This document shows positions 36,256 through 44,514 of a DNA stretch of 64,000 nt, piece after piece. Made by a program: the position numbers and the translations under genes. This stretch comes from Microcoleus sp. FACHB-68 (lineage in GTDB: Bacteria > Cyanobacteriota > Cyanobacteriia > Cyanobacteriales > Oscillatoriaceae), in assembly GCF_014695715.1 (NCBI RefSeq), contig NZ_JACJOT010000006.1, positions 903,675 through 967,674 of the forward strand, written 5' to 3'. The notes beneath the pieces were generated by a model. The model ran no database searches and was not told where the DNA came from. It saw only the letters and a program-made list of their open reading frames with translations. Each line of letters starts with the position of its first letter. Position 1 is the stretch's first letter.

Positions 36256-36426
36256 TCACTTAGAGTTAAACTTCTGCTTCGCTTGCTCGTAAATTTCTAC
36301 AGTAATTTGACCGATTCCCGCATCTTGAGCAAACTTCTCAATTTTTTTGCGGGCAGCGGGACGAACGAAAAAAGGAATTTCTTTGAGCCGGCTTTCAGCT
36401 TCAGGAGTCCATTCTGGGGTAGTCAT
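36256..36426 (-). CDS. PCP reductase-like small protein (ChlB C-terminal domain family)
   Basis: A 56-residue gene. The translation starts MTTPEWTPEAESRLKEIPFF and continues VRPAARKKIEKFAQDAGI...ITVEIYEQAKQKF. This matches the small domain found at the C-terminus of light-independent protochlorophyllide reductase subunit B (ChlB; Pfam PCP_red). Here it stands alone, as it also does in other cyanobacteria. A helper role in chlorophyll metabolism or nitrogenase-like complexes is inference. No clear ribosome site; a heptamer repeat begins 19 bases upstream. It converges on the oxygenase gene. Confidence 0.8.
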   Translation of the reverse strand: MTTPEWTPEAESRLKEIPFFVRPAARKKIEKFAQDAGIGQITVEIYEQAKQKFNSK

Positions 36427-36444
36427 AGTTTAAGGAAGGGGATT

Positions 36445-36471
36445 GGGCATGGGGCATGGGGCATGGGGCAT
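36445..36471 (+). repeat. GGGGCAT heptamer repeat, copy 2
   Basis: Four tandem units of (G)GGGCAT. It lies directly upstream of the small PCP-reductase-like gene (minus strand), in its promoter region. Confidence 0.7.
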
Positions 36472-36519
36472 TTAACTAGGATAGTCTGACACGTTCATTT
36501 TGCCGAGCCAAGCGGAAAT

Positions 36520-36680
36520 AGAATCTGCGTATGCCGGCGACACGCTACGCTACTATCTGCGGCATCATCTGCGTATATCGACGGCACACTACGCCATCAT
36601 CTGCGTATGCCTGCGGCACCCCATGCTACCATCTGCGGCATCATCTGCGTTTATCTGCGTGCATCTGCGGTTTAAAAAAA
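36520..36680 (+). repeat. Array of ATCTGCG(T/G) degenerate repeats
   Basis: Seven or so copies of CATCTGCG or close variants (TCTGCGTATGCC, ATCTGCGGCATC, ATCTGCGTATAT, ATCTGCGTTTAT), ending in ATCTGCGGTTTAAAAAAA. Open frames through it are not genes. It lies in the 340-base gap before the ABC-F gene. Confidence 0.6.
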
Positions 36681-36767
36681 AGCCAAGCCTAGCGTCATAG
36701 GACTTTAATCCTTACTTGCCGGCACTGCGCGATAATACACTTAGAGTCTGTGGCGCAGAAAAACGGA

Positions 36768-38699
36768 ATGAGTATCTTTACACTACAATCGGTTAAAAAA
36801 GATTTTGGGATTAAAGAAATCCTCAAGGATGCTAGCTTTAGTCTGGATGCCACGGATAAAGTGGGCTTAATTGGCACGAATGGTTCTGGCAAGTCAACCC
36901 TATTAAAAATGATTGCCGGTTTAGAACCCATTGATGAGGGTCAAATTTTGGTCAATTCTGGCGTCAGGATTGTCTATTTGCCCCAGCAGCCAGACTTAGA
37001 TGAAAATCACACCGTATTAGAGCAAGTCTTTGCCGATAGCGGCGAACAAATGGCATTGGTGCGCGAGTATGAGGAAGTATCAAAAAAACTCGCACACGCG
37101 CCAGAAGATAGTCAGTTAATGTCTCGTTTGTCTGCTGTGATGCAGAAGATGGAGACAGCCGGTGCTTGGGAATTAGAAACCAATGCAAAAATCATCCTCA
37201 CGAAGTTAGGAATCGAAGATTTTGAGGCTCGGATCGGGAGTTTGTCGGGCGGTTATCGCAAACGAATTGCCCTAGCTGCCGCCTTGCTTTCGGAACCTGA
37301 TGTGTTGTTGATGGATGAGCCAACAAACCATCTGGATGCACTTTCTGTTGAGTGGTTACAAAGTTATTTAAACCGCTTTCGCGGGGCAATTTTGCTAATT
37401 ACTCACGACCGCTATTTTCTGGATCGCGTCACCAATCGGATCGTTGAAATTGACCGGGGCGATCTCTACAGTTATGCCGGCAACTATTCCTATTATCTGG
37501 AGAAAAAAGCCCTTTCCGAAGATTCGGCAGCCAGTTCTCAACGCAAACATCAAGGGGTATTGCGTCGCGAGTTGGAATGGCTGAAAAGAGGGCCAAAAGC
37601 TCGGAGTACGAAACAAAAAGCCCGGATTGATCGGATTCGGGATATGCAGGCAACTGAGTTTAAACAGGTTCAAGGTAAGGTTGATATTGCCACCCCCGGA
37701 CGTCGGATTGGTAAAAAAGTGATTGAGCTAGAAAATGTTTGTAAAAGTTACGATGAGCGGACTTTAATCAACAATTTCACTTACAAATTCAGTCCTGAAG
37801 ATCGTATCGGGATTATCGGCGGTAACGGTGCCGGTAAATCAACATTGATGGATATGATTACTGGACGTGTGCAGCCTGATTCAGGAAAAGTTGATATTGG
37901 CACGACCATTCACATCGGCTATTTTGACCAGCATTCTGAAGAATTACTCGCCGCGTTGAATGAAGAGCAGCGCGTAATTGACTACATCAAGGAGGAGGGA
38001 GAGTTTGTCAAAATAGCTGACGGAACGCAGATCAGTGCCTCTCAAATGCTAGAGCGTTTCTTATTTCCTGGTAATCAGCAATATGCGCCAATTCATAAAC
38101 TTTCTGGGGGTGAAAAACGCCGTCTATTTTTGCTACGGGTTTTAATGAGTGCGCCCAATGTCCTGATTTTAGATGAACCGACGAATGACTTGGATGTGCA
38201 AACATTGGCGGTGCTGGAAGACTATCTCGAAGATTTCAACGGCTGTGTCATAGCAGTTTCCCACGATCGCTATTTCCTAGATCGCACAGTAGAAACAATT
38301 TTTGCCTTTGAAGAAGGAGGTACTCTTCGTCAGTATCCTGGCAATTATTCAGTTTACTTAGAATTCAAGCAGGCAGAAGAGGAAGAAGCGGCACGTCAGA
38401 ATACAAATTCTAAGGAGAAGAAGGAAGAAAAAACAAAATCTTGGAAGACAGACCGGCAGTCTTATGATAGCAAAGGGCAGCGCAAGCTTTCATCCAAAGA
38501 ACGGCGCGAGTATGAGATGTTGGAAGGCAAAATCGCTCAATTAGAAGCTGAGAAAGCTGAAGCTGAGAAAGCACTTTATAATGCGCCTCCGGGTTCGGTA
38601 TCTAAGGTGCAAGAATTGCATGAAAAGGTGGGAAGTTTAGCTGAGGCAATTGAAGCGGCAACTGAGCGGTGGATGGAGTTAGCTGAGATAGATTCTTGA
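36768..38699 (+). CDS. ABC-F family ATP-binding protein
   Basis: A soluble duplicated ATPase of 643 residues acting on ribosomes (Uup/EttA-type) rather than in transport. First cassette: Walker A GTNGSGKST, signature LSGGYRKR, Walker B VLLMDEPTNHLD. A linker rich in Arg/Lys (about 245-300) follows. Second cassette: GGNGAGKST, LSGGEKRR, VLILDEPTNDLD. The C-terminal 100 residues are a charged coiled coil, as in Uup. ATG 36768 matches the usual MSIFTL start; a GTG lies 18 bases upstream. No membrane segments. Confidence 0.94.
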   Translation: MSIFTLQSVKKDFGIKEILKDASFSLDATDKVGLIGTNGSGKSTLLKMIAGLEPIDEGQILVNSGVRIVYLPQQPDLDENHTVLEQVFADSGEQMALVREYEEVSKKLAHAPEDSQLMSRLSAVMQKMETAGAWELETNAKIILTKLGIEDFEARIGSLSGGYRKRIALAAALLSEPDVLLMDEPTNHLDALSVEWLQSYLNRFRGAILLITHDRYFLDRVTNRIVEIDRGDLYSYAGNYSYYLEKKALSEDSAASSQRKHQGVLRRELEWLKRGPKARSTKQKARIDRIRDMQATEFKQVQGKVDIATPGRRIGKKVIELENVCKSYDERTLINNFTYKFSPEDRIGIIGGNGAGKSTLMDMITGRVQPDSGKVDIGTTIHIGYFDQHSEELLAALNEEQRVIDYIKEEGEFVKIADGTQISASQMLERFLFPGNQQYAPIHKLSGGEKRRLFLLRVLMSAPNVLILDEPTNDLDVQTLAVLEDYLEDFNGCVIAVSHDRYFLDRTVETIFAFEEGGTLRQYPGNYSVYLEFKQAEEEEAARQNTNSKEKKEEKTKSWKTDRQSYDSKGQRKLSSKERREYEMLEGKIAQLEAEKAEAEKALYNAPPGSVSKVQELHEKVGSLAEAIEAATERWMELAEIDS

Positions 38700-38728
38700 T
38701 GATAATTTCGCTGGAGTGAAAGAAAGAC

Positions 38729-39313
38729 ATGACTGCGATTACCCTGAATTTCCCCTCAATTTTGGCATTAACGGATGAGCAATTTTATCAGCTATGTCAG
38801 GCAAATGCTGATTTAAGATTAGAGCGCACAAATGAAGGAGAATTAATCATTATGCCGCCAACAGGGGGGGAAACGGGTCATCGTAATATCGAGATTGCCT
38901 TTCAGATCCAAGCTTGGAGCCGGCAAAATAATTTAGGAATTGCGTTCGATTCTTCCACCGGCTTCAAATTACCCAACGGTGCGGAACGTTCTCCCGATGC
39001 AAGTTGGGTGCGCCGTGATCGTTGGGAAGCCTTGAGTGCAGAGCAAAAACGAAAATTTCTCCCGTTGTCTCCTGATTTTGTAGTGGAGTTACGATCTGAA
39101 AGTGATTCACTAACAAAATTGCAAGCGAAAATGCAAGAATATCTGGATAATGGCACTCAACTAGGTTGGCTAATTGATCCTCAGACGCAACAGGTAGAAA
39201 TTTATCGTTCGGGACGGGAAGTGGAAATCTTACAGAATCCTAGTACGCTATCGGGTGAGGATATATTACAAAACTTTGAACTGAATTTGAAACCGATTTT
39301 TACTAATGTTTAA
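38729..39313 (+). CDS. Uma2 family endonuclease-like protein (1)
   Basis: A 194-residue protein of the Uma2 (DUF820) family, which has a PD-(D/E)xK-like nuclease fold and is greatly expanded in cyanobacteria. Core: AFDSSTGFKLPNGAERSPDASW, then PDFVVELRSESDSLTKLQAK and GTQLGWLIDPQTQQVEIY. The catalytic-type D/E/K residues are present. Biological role unresolved. It follows the ABC-F gene by 29 bases and may be co-transcribed. Confidence 0.92.
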   Translation: MTAITLNFPSILALTDEQFYQLCQANADLRLERTNEGELIIMPPTGGETGHRNIEIAFQIQAWSRQNNLGIAFDSSTGFKLPNGAERSPDASWVRRDRWEALSAEQKRKFLPLSPDFVVELRSESDSLTKLQAKMQEYLDNGTQLGWLIDPQTQQVEIYRSGREVEILQNPSTLSGEDILQNFELNLKPIFTNV

Positions 39314-39402
39314 AGAATTACTCTAGTTATTTTTAGGCTAGGTAAAGCAGGAGGTAATTCTAAACGTAAGCAACGTTTGAATTCTGTTGAAGTTTAATGG
39401 CT

Positions 39403-40527
39403 TTAATAAAGCTCATACTTTAGTAAAGTACAAGCTAAGGAACCATTATAAACCGGCAGCCGACGAGAAGTTTTCAAGCCCACTCTTTTTGCTAACTCTT
39501 TATTGCCGGTTAAAATATAAGCCGTCCACCCTTTGAAGCGCTGTTTAAACACATCACCCAGCAATTTGTAAAAGTCCCCTAATTCCTGAGCATCTCCTAA
39601 CCGTTCTCCGTAAGGAGGATTGCAAATTAAAATTCCACTATCTGCCGGCGCTTCCAAAAAATATAATTCTGTTTGGGCGAATTTTATATATTTTGCTAGC
39701 CCACATTCTGCGGCATTACTCCGCGCTTGCTTAAGAATATCACCGTCGCGATCACTTCCATAAATCGGAGCATTGAGTTCGGCTAGCTGGCTGGTTTTTG
39801 CTTCTTCTAGCAATTGCTGCCACAGGGAATCATCAAAATCACGCCAGCGCATAAAACCAAAGTTTTCTCTAAACAATCCTGGGGCAATATTTAAAGCTTT
39901 TAAACCCGCTTCTAACGGCAAAGTTCCAGAGCCACAAAGGGGGTCTAAAAAAGGCAGATTGGGTGAGTATTCTGCCATGTCGAGAATCGCGGCGGCTAAA
40001 GTTTCTTTCAGAGGGGCTTTTCCCATTGCCGGCCTGTATCCGCGCCGGTGTAAACTTGAACCGGAACTGTTTAAACTAAGGATGCAACGATCTTCATGAA
40101 TGTGGGCATCAATCTCTAAATCGGGATTGTGTGGATCGACATTAGACCTTTTACCAAATTTGCTGCGCTGTTGGTCTACAATTGCATTTTTAACCTGTAG
40201 TGCTGTGAAGTGGGTGTGGTTAAGTAATTGATTGCCGCCGGTGCAGTTTACCGCTAGAGTATTATCAGGATGTAGATAGTCATCCCAGGAAATTTTTTGC
40301 ACTTCACGATAGAGCATATCGCCGTGAAGACAACGAAATTCTCGAATGGGTACTAACACTCGAAAAATTGTCCTCGCCCAAAGATTCACTTTGTAAAGCA
40401 AAGCTTTATCTCCAGCAAAATGCACCCCTGTGAAGTCTGGACGAACTTCTAAGGCACCCAAGCGTTCTAGTTCTTGGGCGGCAATGGGTTCTAGACCGCG
40501 AGCAACAGTGGCAAAGTAGTGATTCAT
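39403..40527 (-). CDS. THUMP-domain class I SAM-dependent RNA methyltransferase
   Basis: A 374-residue methyltransferase of the RlmL/Trm14-like group that makes N2-methylguanosine in RNA. The N-terminal THUMP domain (1-155) holds the RNA-binding fold. The Rossmann part begins with LDPLCGSGTLPLEAGL (SAM binding), and the target-base motif is NPPYGERLGD. The C-terminus (TSRRLPVYNGSLACTLLKYELY) is typical of the family. Whether the target is 23S rRNA or tRNA cannot be told. It converges on the Uma2 gene. Confidence 0.92.
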   Translation of the reverse strand: MNHYFATVARGLEPIAAQELERLGALEVRPDFTGVHFAGDKALLYKVNLWARTIFRVLVPIREFRCLHGDMLYREVQKISWDDYLHPDNTLAVNCTGGNQLLNHTHFTALQVKNAIVDQQRSKFGKRSNVDPHNPDLEIDAHIHEDRCILSLNSSGSSLHRRGYRPAMGKAPLKETLAAAILDMAEYSPNLPFLDPLCGSGTLPLEAGLKALNIAPGLFRENFGFMRWRDFDDSLWQQLLEEAKTSQLAELNAPIYGSDRDGDILKQARSNAAECGLAKYIKFAQTELYFLEAPADSGILICNPPYGERLGDAQELGDFYKLLGDVFKQRFKGWTAYILTGNKELAKRVGLKTSRRLPVYNGSLACTLLKYELY

Positions 40528-40772
40528 GGTCTAGTTATTATCTCCGAAATCGGCGATGAATGTGGCGTTGAGTGCAGAATAAATCGGGCTTTCTGGCGAG
40601 AAGACACATCTGTACAAGTCAAAAACGCCATTGCGCTCAGTAATTTTGAGAGCCTTTTGCCTAAAGTCGCTCAAGCGTGTTTTTGCTTTAATATAGTTTA
40701 GCAGTGGGTGAGGACTTACACGTTCTCTATTACCACAAAAACTGTAAATCATCAAACGAGTAAGGAAAATTT

Positions 40773-41192
40773 ATGACCCGCGCGATAATGGAAACCGAAA
40801 AAGGCACGATCAACTTGGAATTGTTTGATCAAGATGCCCCAAATACGGTCAAAAATTTTGTAGAACTCTCTGAAAAAGGTTTTTACGACGGCCTCATTTT
40901 CCATCGAGTCATCAATAATTTTATGATCCAAGGTGGCTGTCCTGAAGGCAAAGGAACAGGTGGCCCTGGCTATCAAATCAAGTGTGAAATTAACAAGAAT
41001 AAACATCTCGCCGGCACCCTCTCAATGGCTCATGCCGGTCGTGATACGGGGGGAAGCCAATTCTTTATTTGCCATTCTCCCCAACCTCATTTAGATGGAA
41101 TGCACACCACCTTTGGAAAAACTGAGGACATGGATGTTGTTAATGCCATTCGCAAGGGTGACAAAATTATTTCTGTCAAAATTGAGAAATAG
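40773..41192 (+). CDS. Peptidyl-prolyl cis-trans isomerase, cyclophilin type
   Basis: A 139-residue minimal cyclophilin that catalyses prolyl isomerisation, probably cytoplasmic (no signal peptide). Active-site segments are visible: [33 protein letters not shown] and [12 protein letters not shown]. The usual Trp of the cyclosporin site is His here (HLDG), as in many bacterial enzymes. TAAGGAAAA precedes the ATG. Confidence 0.95.
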   Translation: MTRAIMETEKGTINLELFDQDAPNTVKNFVELSEKGFYDGLIFHRVINNFMIQGGCPEGKGTGGPGYQIKCEINKNKHLAGTLSMAHAGRDTGGSQFFICHSPQPHLDGMHTTFGKTEDMDVVNAIRKGDKIISVKIEK

Positions 41193-41208
41193 TTTAATCT
41201 TTGTCTGA

Positions 41209-41249
41209 TTTCAGAGTGCGTTCGCCTTGATGCGAGCGCGTCTCTGAAA
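41209..41249. terminator. Hairpin after the cyclophilin gene
   Basis: TTTCAGAG (41209-41216) pairs with CTCTGAAA (41242-41249), with inner GCG/CGC pairing. No T run follows, so it may be a weak or factor-dependent terminator. Confidence 0.4.
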
Positions 41250-41335
41250 CTAATTGCTAAAAAAGTTACCGTTATCCGCTGAATTAACTTTTACATAAAC
41301 ATTTAATTTCAAAGCAATCAATTCACTTTAAAGTA

Positions 41336-41812
41336 ATGCTATATTCCCAAACCCAAGACCTTTACCGCAACTGTACCGAGTTTTTAGAAAAAGACCCAAT
41401 GCAGCGTTTACGGGCGCTTAAGGAAATGGGGCTAGCACGTTACGATTTTTTGACAAGGATGCCGCTAACTGAGGCTAATATAACTTGTGTGATGCGGTTT
41501 CTGGGCAATCGGCAGCGGGTTAAATTTCCGAATCTCCAAGGAGCCGATTTATCAGGATTAGTTCTCGATGGGGTAAATTTCATTCGAGGAGATTTAACGG
41601 GAGCCAACTTGAGAGGAAGCCGTTTAATCAATGCGGATCTTTTATTTGCAAATTTTACTCAAGCAGATTTGAGAAATGCTGATTTAACTGGAGCGACGCT
41701 CAATGAAACAATTTGGTTAGATGCTTTAGTCGATGGATGCGAGTTTGAAGCCGGCACTGGATTGACAAATGAGCAGCGCACATACTTAAAAATTCGCGGT
41801 GCTAGATTATAG
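41336..41812 (+). CDS. Pentapeptide repeat-containing protein
   Basis: A 158-residue soluble protein. The N-terminal 55 residues are helical. Residues 60-130 hold about 12 pentapeptides of A(D/N)LxX type (LQGADLSGLVLDGVNFIRGDL, LTGANLRGSRLINADLLFAN, FTQADLRNADLTGATLNET), which fold as a right-handed beta-helix. The C-terminal QRTYLKIRGARL seals the helix. Pentapeptide proteins in cyanobacteria have varied roles, none assignable here. Confidence 0.9.
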   Translation: MLYSQTQDLYRNCTEFLEKDPMQRLRALKEMGLARYDFLTRMPLTEANITCVMRFLGNRQRVKFPNLQGADLSGLVLDGVNFIRGDLTGANLRGSRLINADLLFANFTQADLRNADLTGATLNETIWLDALVDGCEFEAGTGLTNEQRTYLKIRGARL

Positions 41813-41849
41813 CCAGCCTTAGGATAAACCTCACGAGGAGCCAGAATCT

Positions 41850-42728
41850 ATGCCCAAAAAGCACCGAATCCCCAAACGGATGAGCTTTGTAAGCCGGTTT
41901 GGACAGTTCAATGTCATCCGTCGGGGTGTCTCGCATTTCTCCGGAAGCGACCTTTATCATTTTTTAGTTACCCTTTCTTGGCCGAGATTTTTTGCGCTGA
42001 TTACTGTGTCTTATGTGGTTGCCAACACTTTGTTTGCGCTGGCTTATGTGGCGGGGGGTGATTGCATTGAGAATGCCCAACCAGGCTCTTTTCGAGATAC
42101 CTTTTTCTTTAGCATTCAGACGATGGCAACCATCGGTTACGGGTCGATGTACCCACGCACCAACTACGCACATGGCTTGGTTGCGCTCGAAGCACTTGTC
42201 GGTCTGTTGGGGTTCGCAATGGCCACCGGCATGATGTTTGCGCGGTTCTCTCTGCCCACGGCGCGAGTGCTTTTCAGTCGTGTGGCGGTGATCGCACCTT
42301 ATGATGGGGTGCCAACGCTAATGTTTCGCACAGCAAACCAGCGTAATAACTTTATTTTAGAAGCACAGGTGCGGGTAACGTTGGTTCGCAATGAAGTTAC
42401 GAAAGAAGGGCATTTCATGCGCCGGTTTTACGATTTGCAACTCGTTCGCAGCGAGACACCGATTTTTGCACTGACTTGGACAGTAATGCATCCCATTAAT
42501 GAGGCGAGTCCCCTCTACAAAACCACAGCGGAATCGTTAGCCGAGGCGGAAACTGAACTCGTAATTACTCTCACCGGCATTGATGAATCGGTTTCGCAGA
42601 CTATTCACACCCGTCACTCGTTTGTTTCTTCAGAGATTCTGTGGAATATGCGTTTTGTCGATATTTTATCGAGGACATCAAACGGTCAGCGTATTATCGA
42701 CTATTCGCATTTTCATGATGTGCTTTGA
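41850..42728 (+). CDS. Inward-rectifier-type potassium channel (KirBac family)
   Basis: A 292-residue membrane protein. TM1 lies at about 46-68 and the pore helix at 82-93. The selectivity filter is TIGYG (94-98), followed by TM2 at about 107-132 ending near the bundle crossing. The C-terminal domain (140-292) is the immunoglobulin-like cytoplasmic assembly of Kir channels (FRTANQRNNFILEAQVRVTL, FDLQLVRS-like). It conducts K+ and is probably gated by lipids or pH. GAGGAGCC precedes the ATG. It follows the pentapeptide gene by 37 bases. Confidence 0.95.
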   Translation: MPKKHRIPKRMSFVSRFGQFNVIRRGVSHFSGSDLYHFLVTLSWPRFFALITVSYVVANTLFALAYVAGGDCIENAQPGSFRDTFFFSIQTMATIGYGSMYPRTNYAHGLVALEALVGLLGFAMATGMMFARFSLPTARVLFSRVAVIAPYDGVPTLMFRTANQRNNFILEAQVRVTLVRNEVTKEGHFMRRFYDLQLVRSETPIFALTWTVMHPINEASPLYKTTAESLAEAETELVITLTGIDESVSQTIHTRHSFVSSEILWNMRFVDILSRTSNGQRIIDYSHFHDVL

Positions 42729-42747
42729 CTGTAGGTTTTTAACTTAA

Positions 42748-43404
42748 TTATTCATAAATATTATGTATTTGGGATTGAGAATTATCCAAAATAAAATAAA
42801 GTGCGCCACTGAGAACAGCGGCAAAAAAGCACCAAACTGAAACAAATGTCAGGTTATAAAATAGATTAGCTAAGCCAAAGGAAGCAATTGCTGCAAGGCC
42901 AAAAAGCTTCATGGGATGTCGCTCTGAAAGGACAAAGGGAAGGCTTGTTACGATTAAGTATAAGTATTTTAAGGGTGCGAATAAAGGGATAACAGTCAAA
43001 TCATAAAGTAAGTTCCCTGAAAATTTTTCAAGCTGCACGCCGTGAGTTATGACAAATCCAAATAGATAGATTCCCAAACCTACTCCTACGATAACCAGTC
43101 CGAATATAACTTTTCTTTTTAAGCTGTTTTTCTCACCTAAATAAACGGCGAGAGGGCATAAGATAGGCCAGATGCCGGTGGCAAACAATAAAAAACCATC
43201 CCTAACAACAAGATTGAGGGAGGAAAGCGAGGAATTTCCAATGGTTAACCAAACAATCCCTTCAAGGAATTGCTGAGTTGCAAATAAGAAAGGAAAGATG
43301 CCCAATAATCGATAGTCGCTTGATTTAATTTTTTGATAATTTGCAATGCCTAATGCAGAAAGGGTCACCCCTGCTGTAAAACTTGCGGTTGCCGAAAAGC
43401 ACAT
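42748..43404 (-). CDS. DUF6629-type membrane protein
   Basis: A 218-residue membrane protein starting MCFSATASFTAGVTLSALG, the typical N-terminus of the DUF6629 family, with about seven hydrophobic helices. FLFATQQFLEGIVWL in the second helix is also conserved. Function unknown. The ATG at 43404 follows GAGGAACGC at good spacing; the longer TTG start at 43419 is unlikely. It converges tail-to-tail with the K+ channel gene (19-base gap). Confidence 0.75.
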   Translation of the reverse strand: MCFSATASFTAGVTLSALGIANYQKIKSSDYRLLGIFPFLFATQQFLEGIVWLTIGNSSLSSLNLVVRDGFLLFATGIWPILCPLAVYLGEKNSLKRKVIFGLVIVGVGLGIYLFGFVITHGVQLEKFSGNLLYDLTVIPLFAPLKYLYLIVTSLPFVLSERHPMKLFGLAAIASFGLANLFYNLTFVSVWCFFAAVLSGALYFILDNSQSQIHNIYE

Positions 43405-43550
43405 AATCGCGTTCCTCAAAGTCGTTTTTAAATACTAAAAAGATACTGAAAAAATTTTAAGCCGATTATAAAAAACTTTGTTAATATCGGACTGGATGAG
43501 CTGGAAATGAATGCTAAAATTGAAATTAGCCAAATATAAGTAAAATTTTT

Positions 43551-44273
43551 ATGTCTCTAACACCTCAGCAATTAGAATTCTTGATGCCCGATGCTACTCA
43601 ACTAGAGAGTGATGAACCAGAAATGGAAAGTACATTGCACTATGTTCAGCTAGCGCTGTTGGTTTCCTGTCTAGAATGGCTATGGCGTGACAGAAATGAT
43701 TACTTTATCGGCGCAAATCTCACCATATATTTTAGCCGGCAACAATTAAAAAATCGAGATTTTCGTGGGCCAGATTTTTTCCTAGTCGCCCAAACAGAGA
43801 AGCGTCCCCGTAAATCTTGGGTTGTTTGGGAGGAAAATGGTAAATATCCGGATTTGATCATAGAATTGCTTTCTGATTCCACCGCAACCGTTGACAGGGA
43901 ATTCAAGAAAAACCTTTATCAAAACGAATTTCGCACCCCCGAATACTTTTGGTTTTCTCCAGAAAGTTTAGAGTTCGCCGGCTTCCGATTATTAGGTCAG
44001 AGATACCTAGAAATTACCTCTAATGAAGCAGGATTGCGTTGGAGCGAAAGTCTCAATCTTTATTTAGGCATTTTAGATGGAAAACTGCGCTACTTCACTC
44101 CTGAAGGAGAATTAGTACCCACACCAGAAGAGGCGGCAATTCAAGCACAGCAACAAGTTGAAACTGAACGCCTACGTGCTGAACAGGTACAACAACGTGC
44201 TGAACAGGCACAGCAACGTGTTGAACAACTGGCAGCGCAATTACGCGCACTGGGAGTGGAACCTGAAGCTTAA
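43551..44273 (+). CDS. Uma2 family endonuclease-like protein (2), with coiled-coil tail
   Basis: A 240-residue Uma2/DUF820 protein. Core: GPDFFLVAQTEKRPRKSWVVWEENGKYPDLIIELLSDSTATVDREFKKNLYQ, split here as the D and E-x-K containing strands at about 73-125, then YFWFSPESLEFAGFRL. Residues 195-235 form a Gln/Glu/Arg coiled coil with three EQ(V/A)QQR(A/V) repeats, an add-on common in cyanobacterial Uma2 proteins. Role unknown. Confidence 0.9.
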   Translation: MSLTPQQLEFLMPDATQLESDEPEMESTLHYVQLALLVSCLEWLWRDRNDYFIGANLTIYFSRQQLKNRDFRGPDFFLVAQTEKRPRKSWVVWEENGKYPDLIIELLSDSTATVDREFKKNLYQNEFRTPEYFWFSPESLEFAGFRLLGQRYLEITSNEAGLRWSESLNLYLGILDGKLRYFTPEGELVPTPEEAAIQAQQQVETERLRAEQVQQRAEQAQQRVEQLAAQLRALGVEPEA

Positions 44274-44362
44274 AGGGAAACAGGGTTTAAATAACCATCG
44301 GCTACATTTTTAGGGAATAAATAGAAGCTTGTAGTCACCCTAAATAATTTGTCAATATTAAG

Positions 44363-44396
44363 AACTCTGGTTTTTCTAAAAAAGCGGAGTTTTTAT
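44363..44396 (+). terminator. Terminator after Uma2 gene 2
   Basis: AACTCTGGTTTTT (44363-44375) pairs with AAAAAGCGGAGTT (44379-44391) with one mismatch and one wobble, followed by TTTTA. Confidence 0.65.
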
Positions 44397-44514
44397 TCTA
44401 TATAATATTATTGAGGAAATACAAAGACTATTCTCATAAACAATACTGCTTTAAACCAGAGTGCTTTAAAATTCGTCTCAGTAATTTAATAAAAAATAAT
44501 ATTTAGAATAGAAA

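Noticed and set aside
36520..36680. Possible CRISPR array
   Set aside because: Repeats are short (8-12 bases), degenerate and unevenly spaced, with no spacers or cas genes.
36500..36700. 66-codon frame
   Set aside because: Translation of the ATCTGCG repeat array; a periodic artefact.
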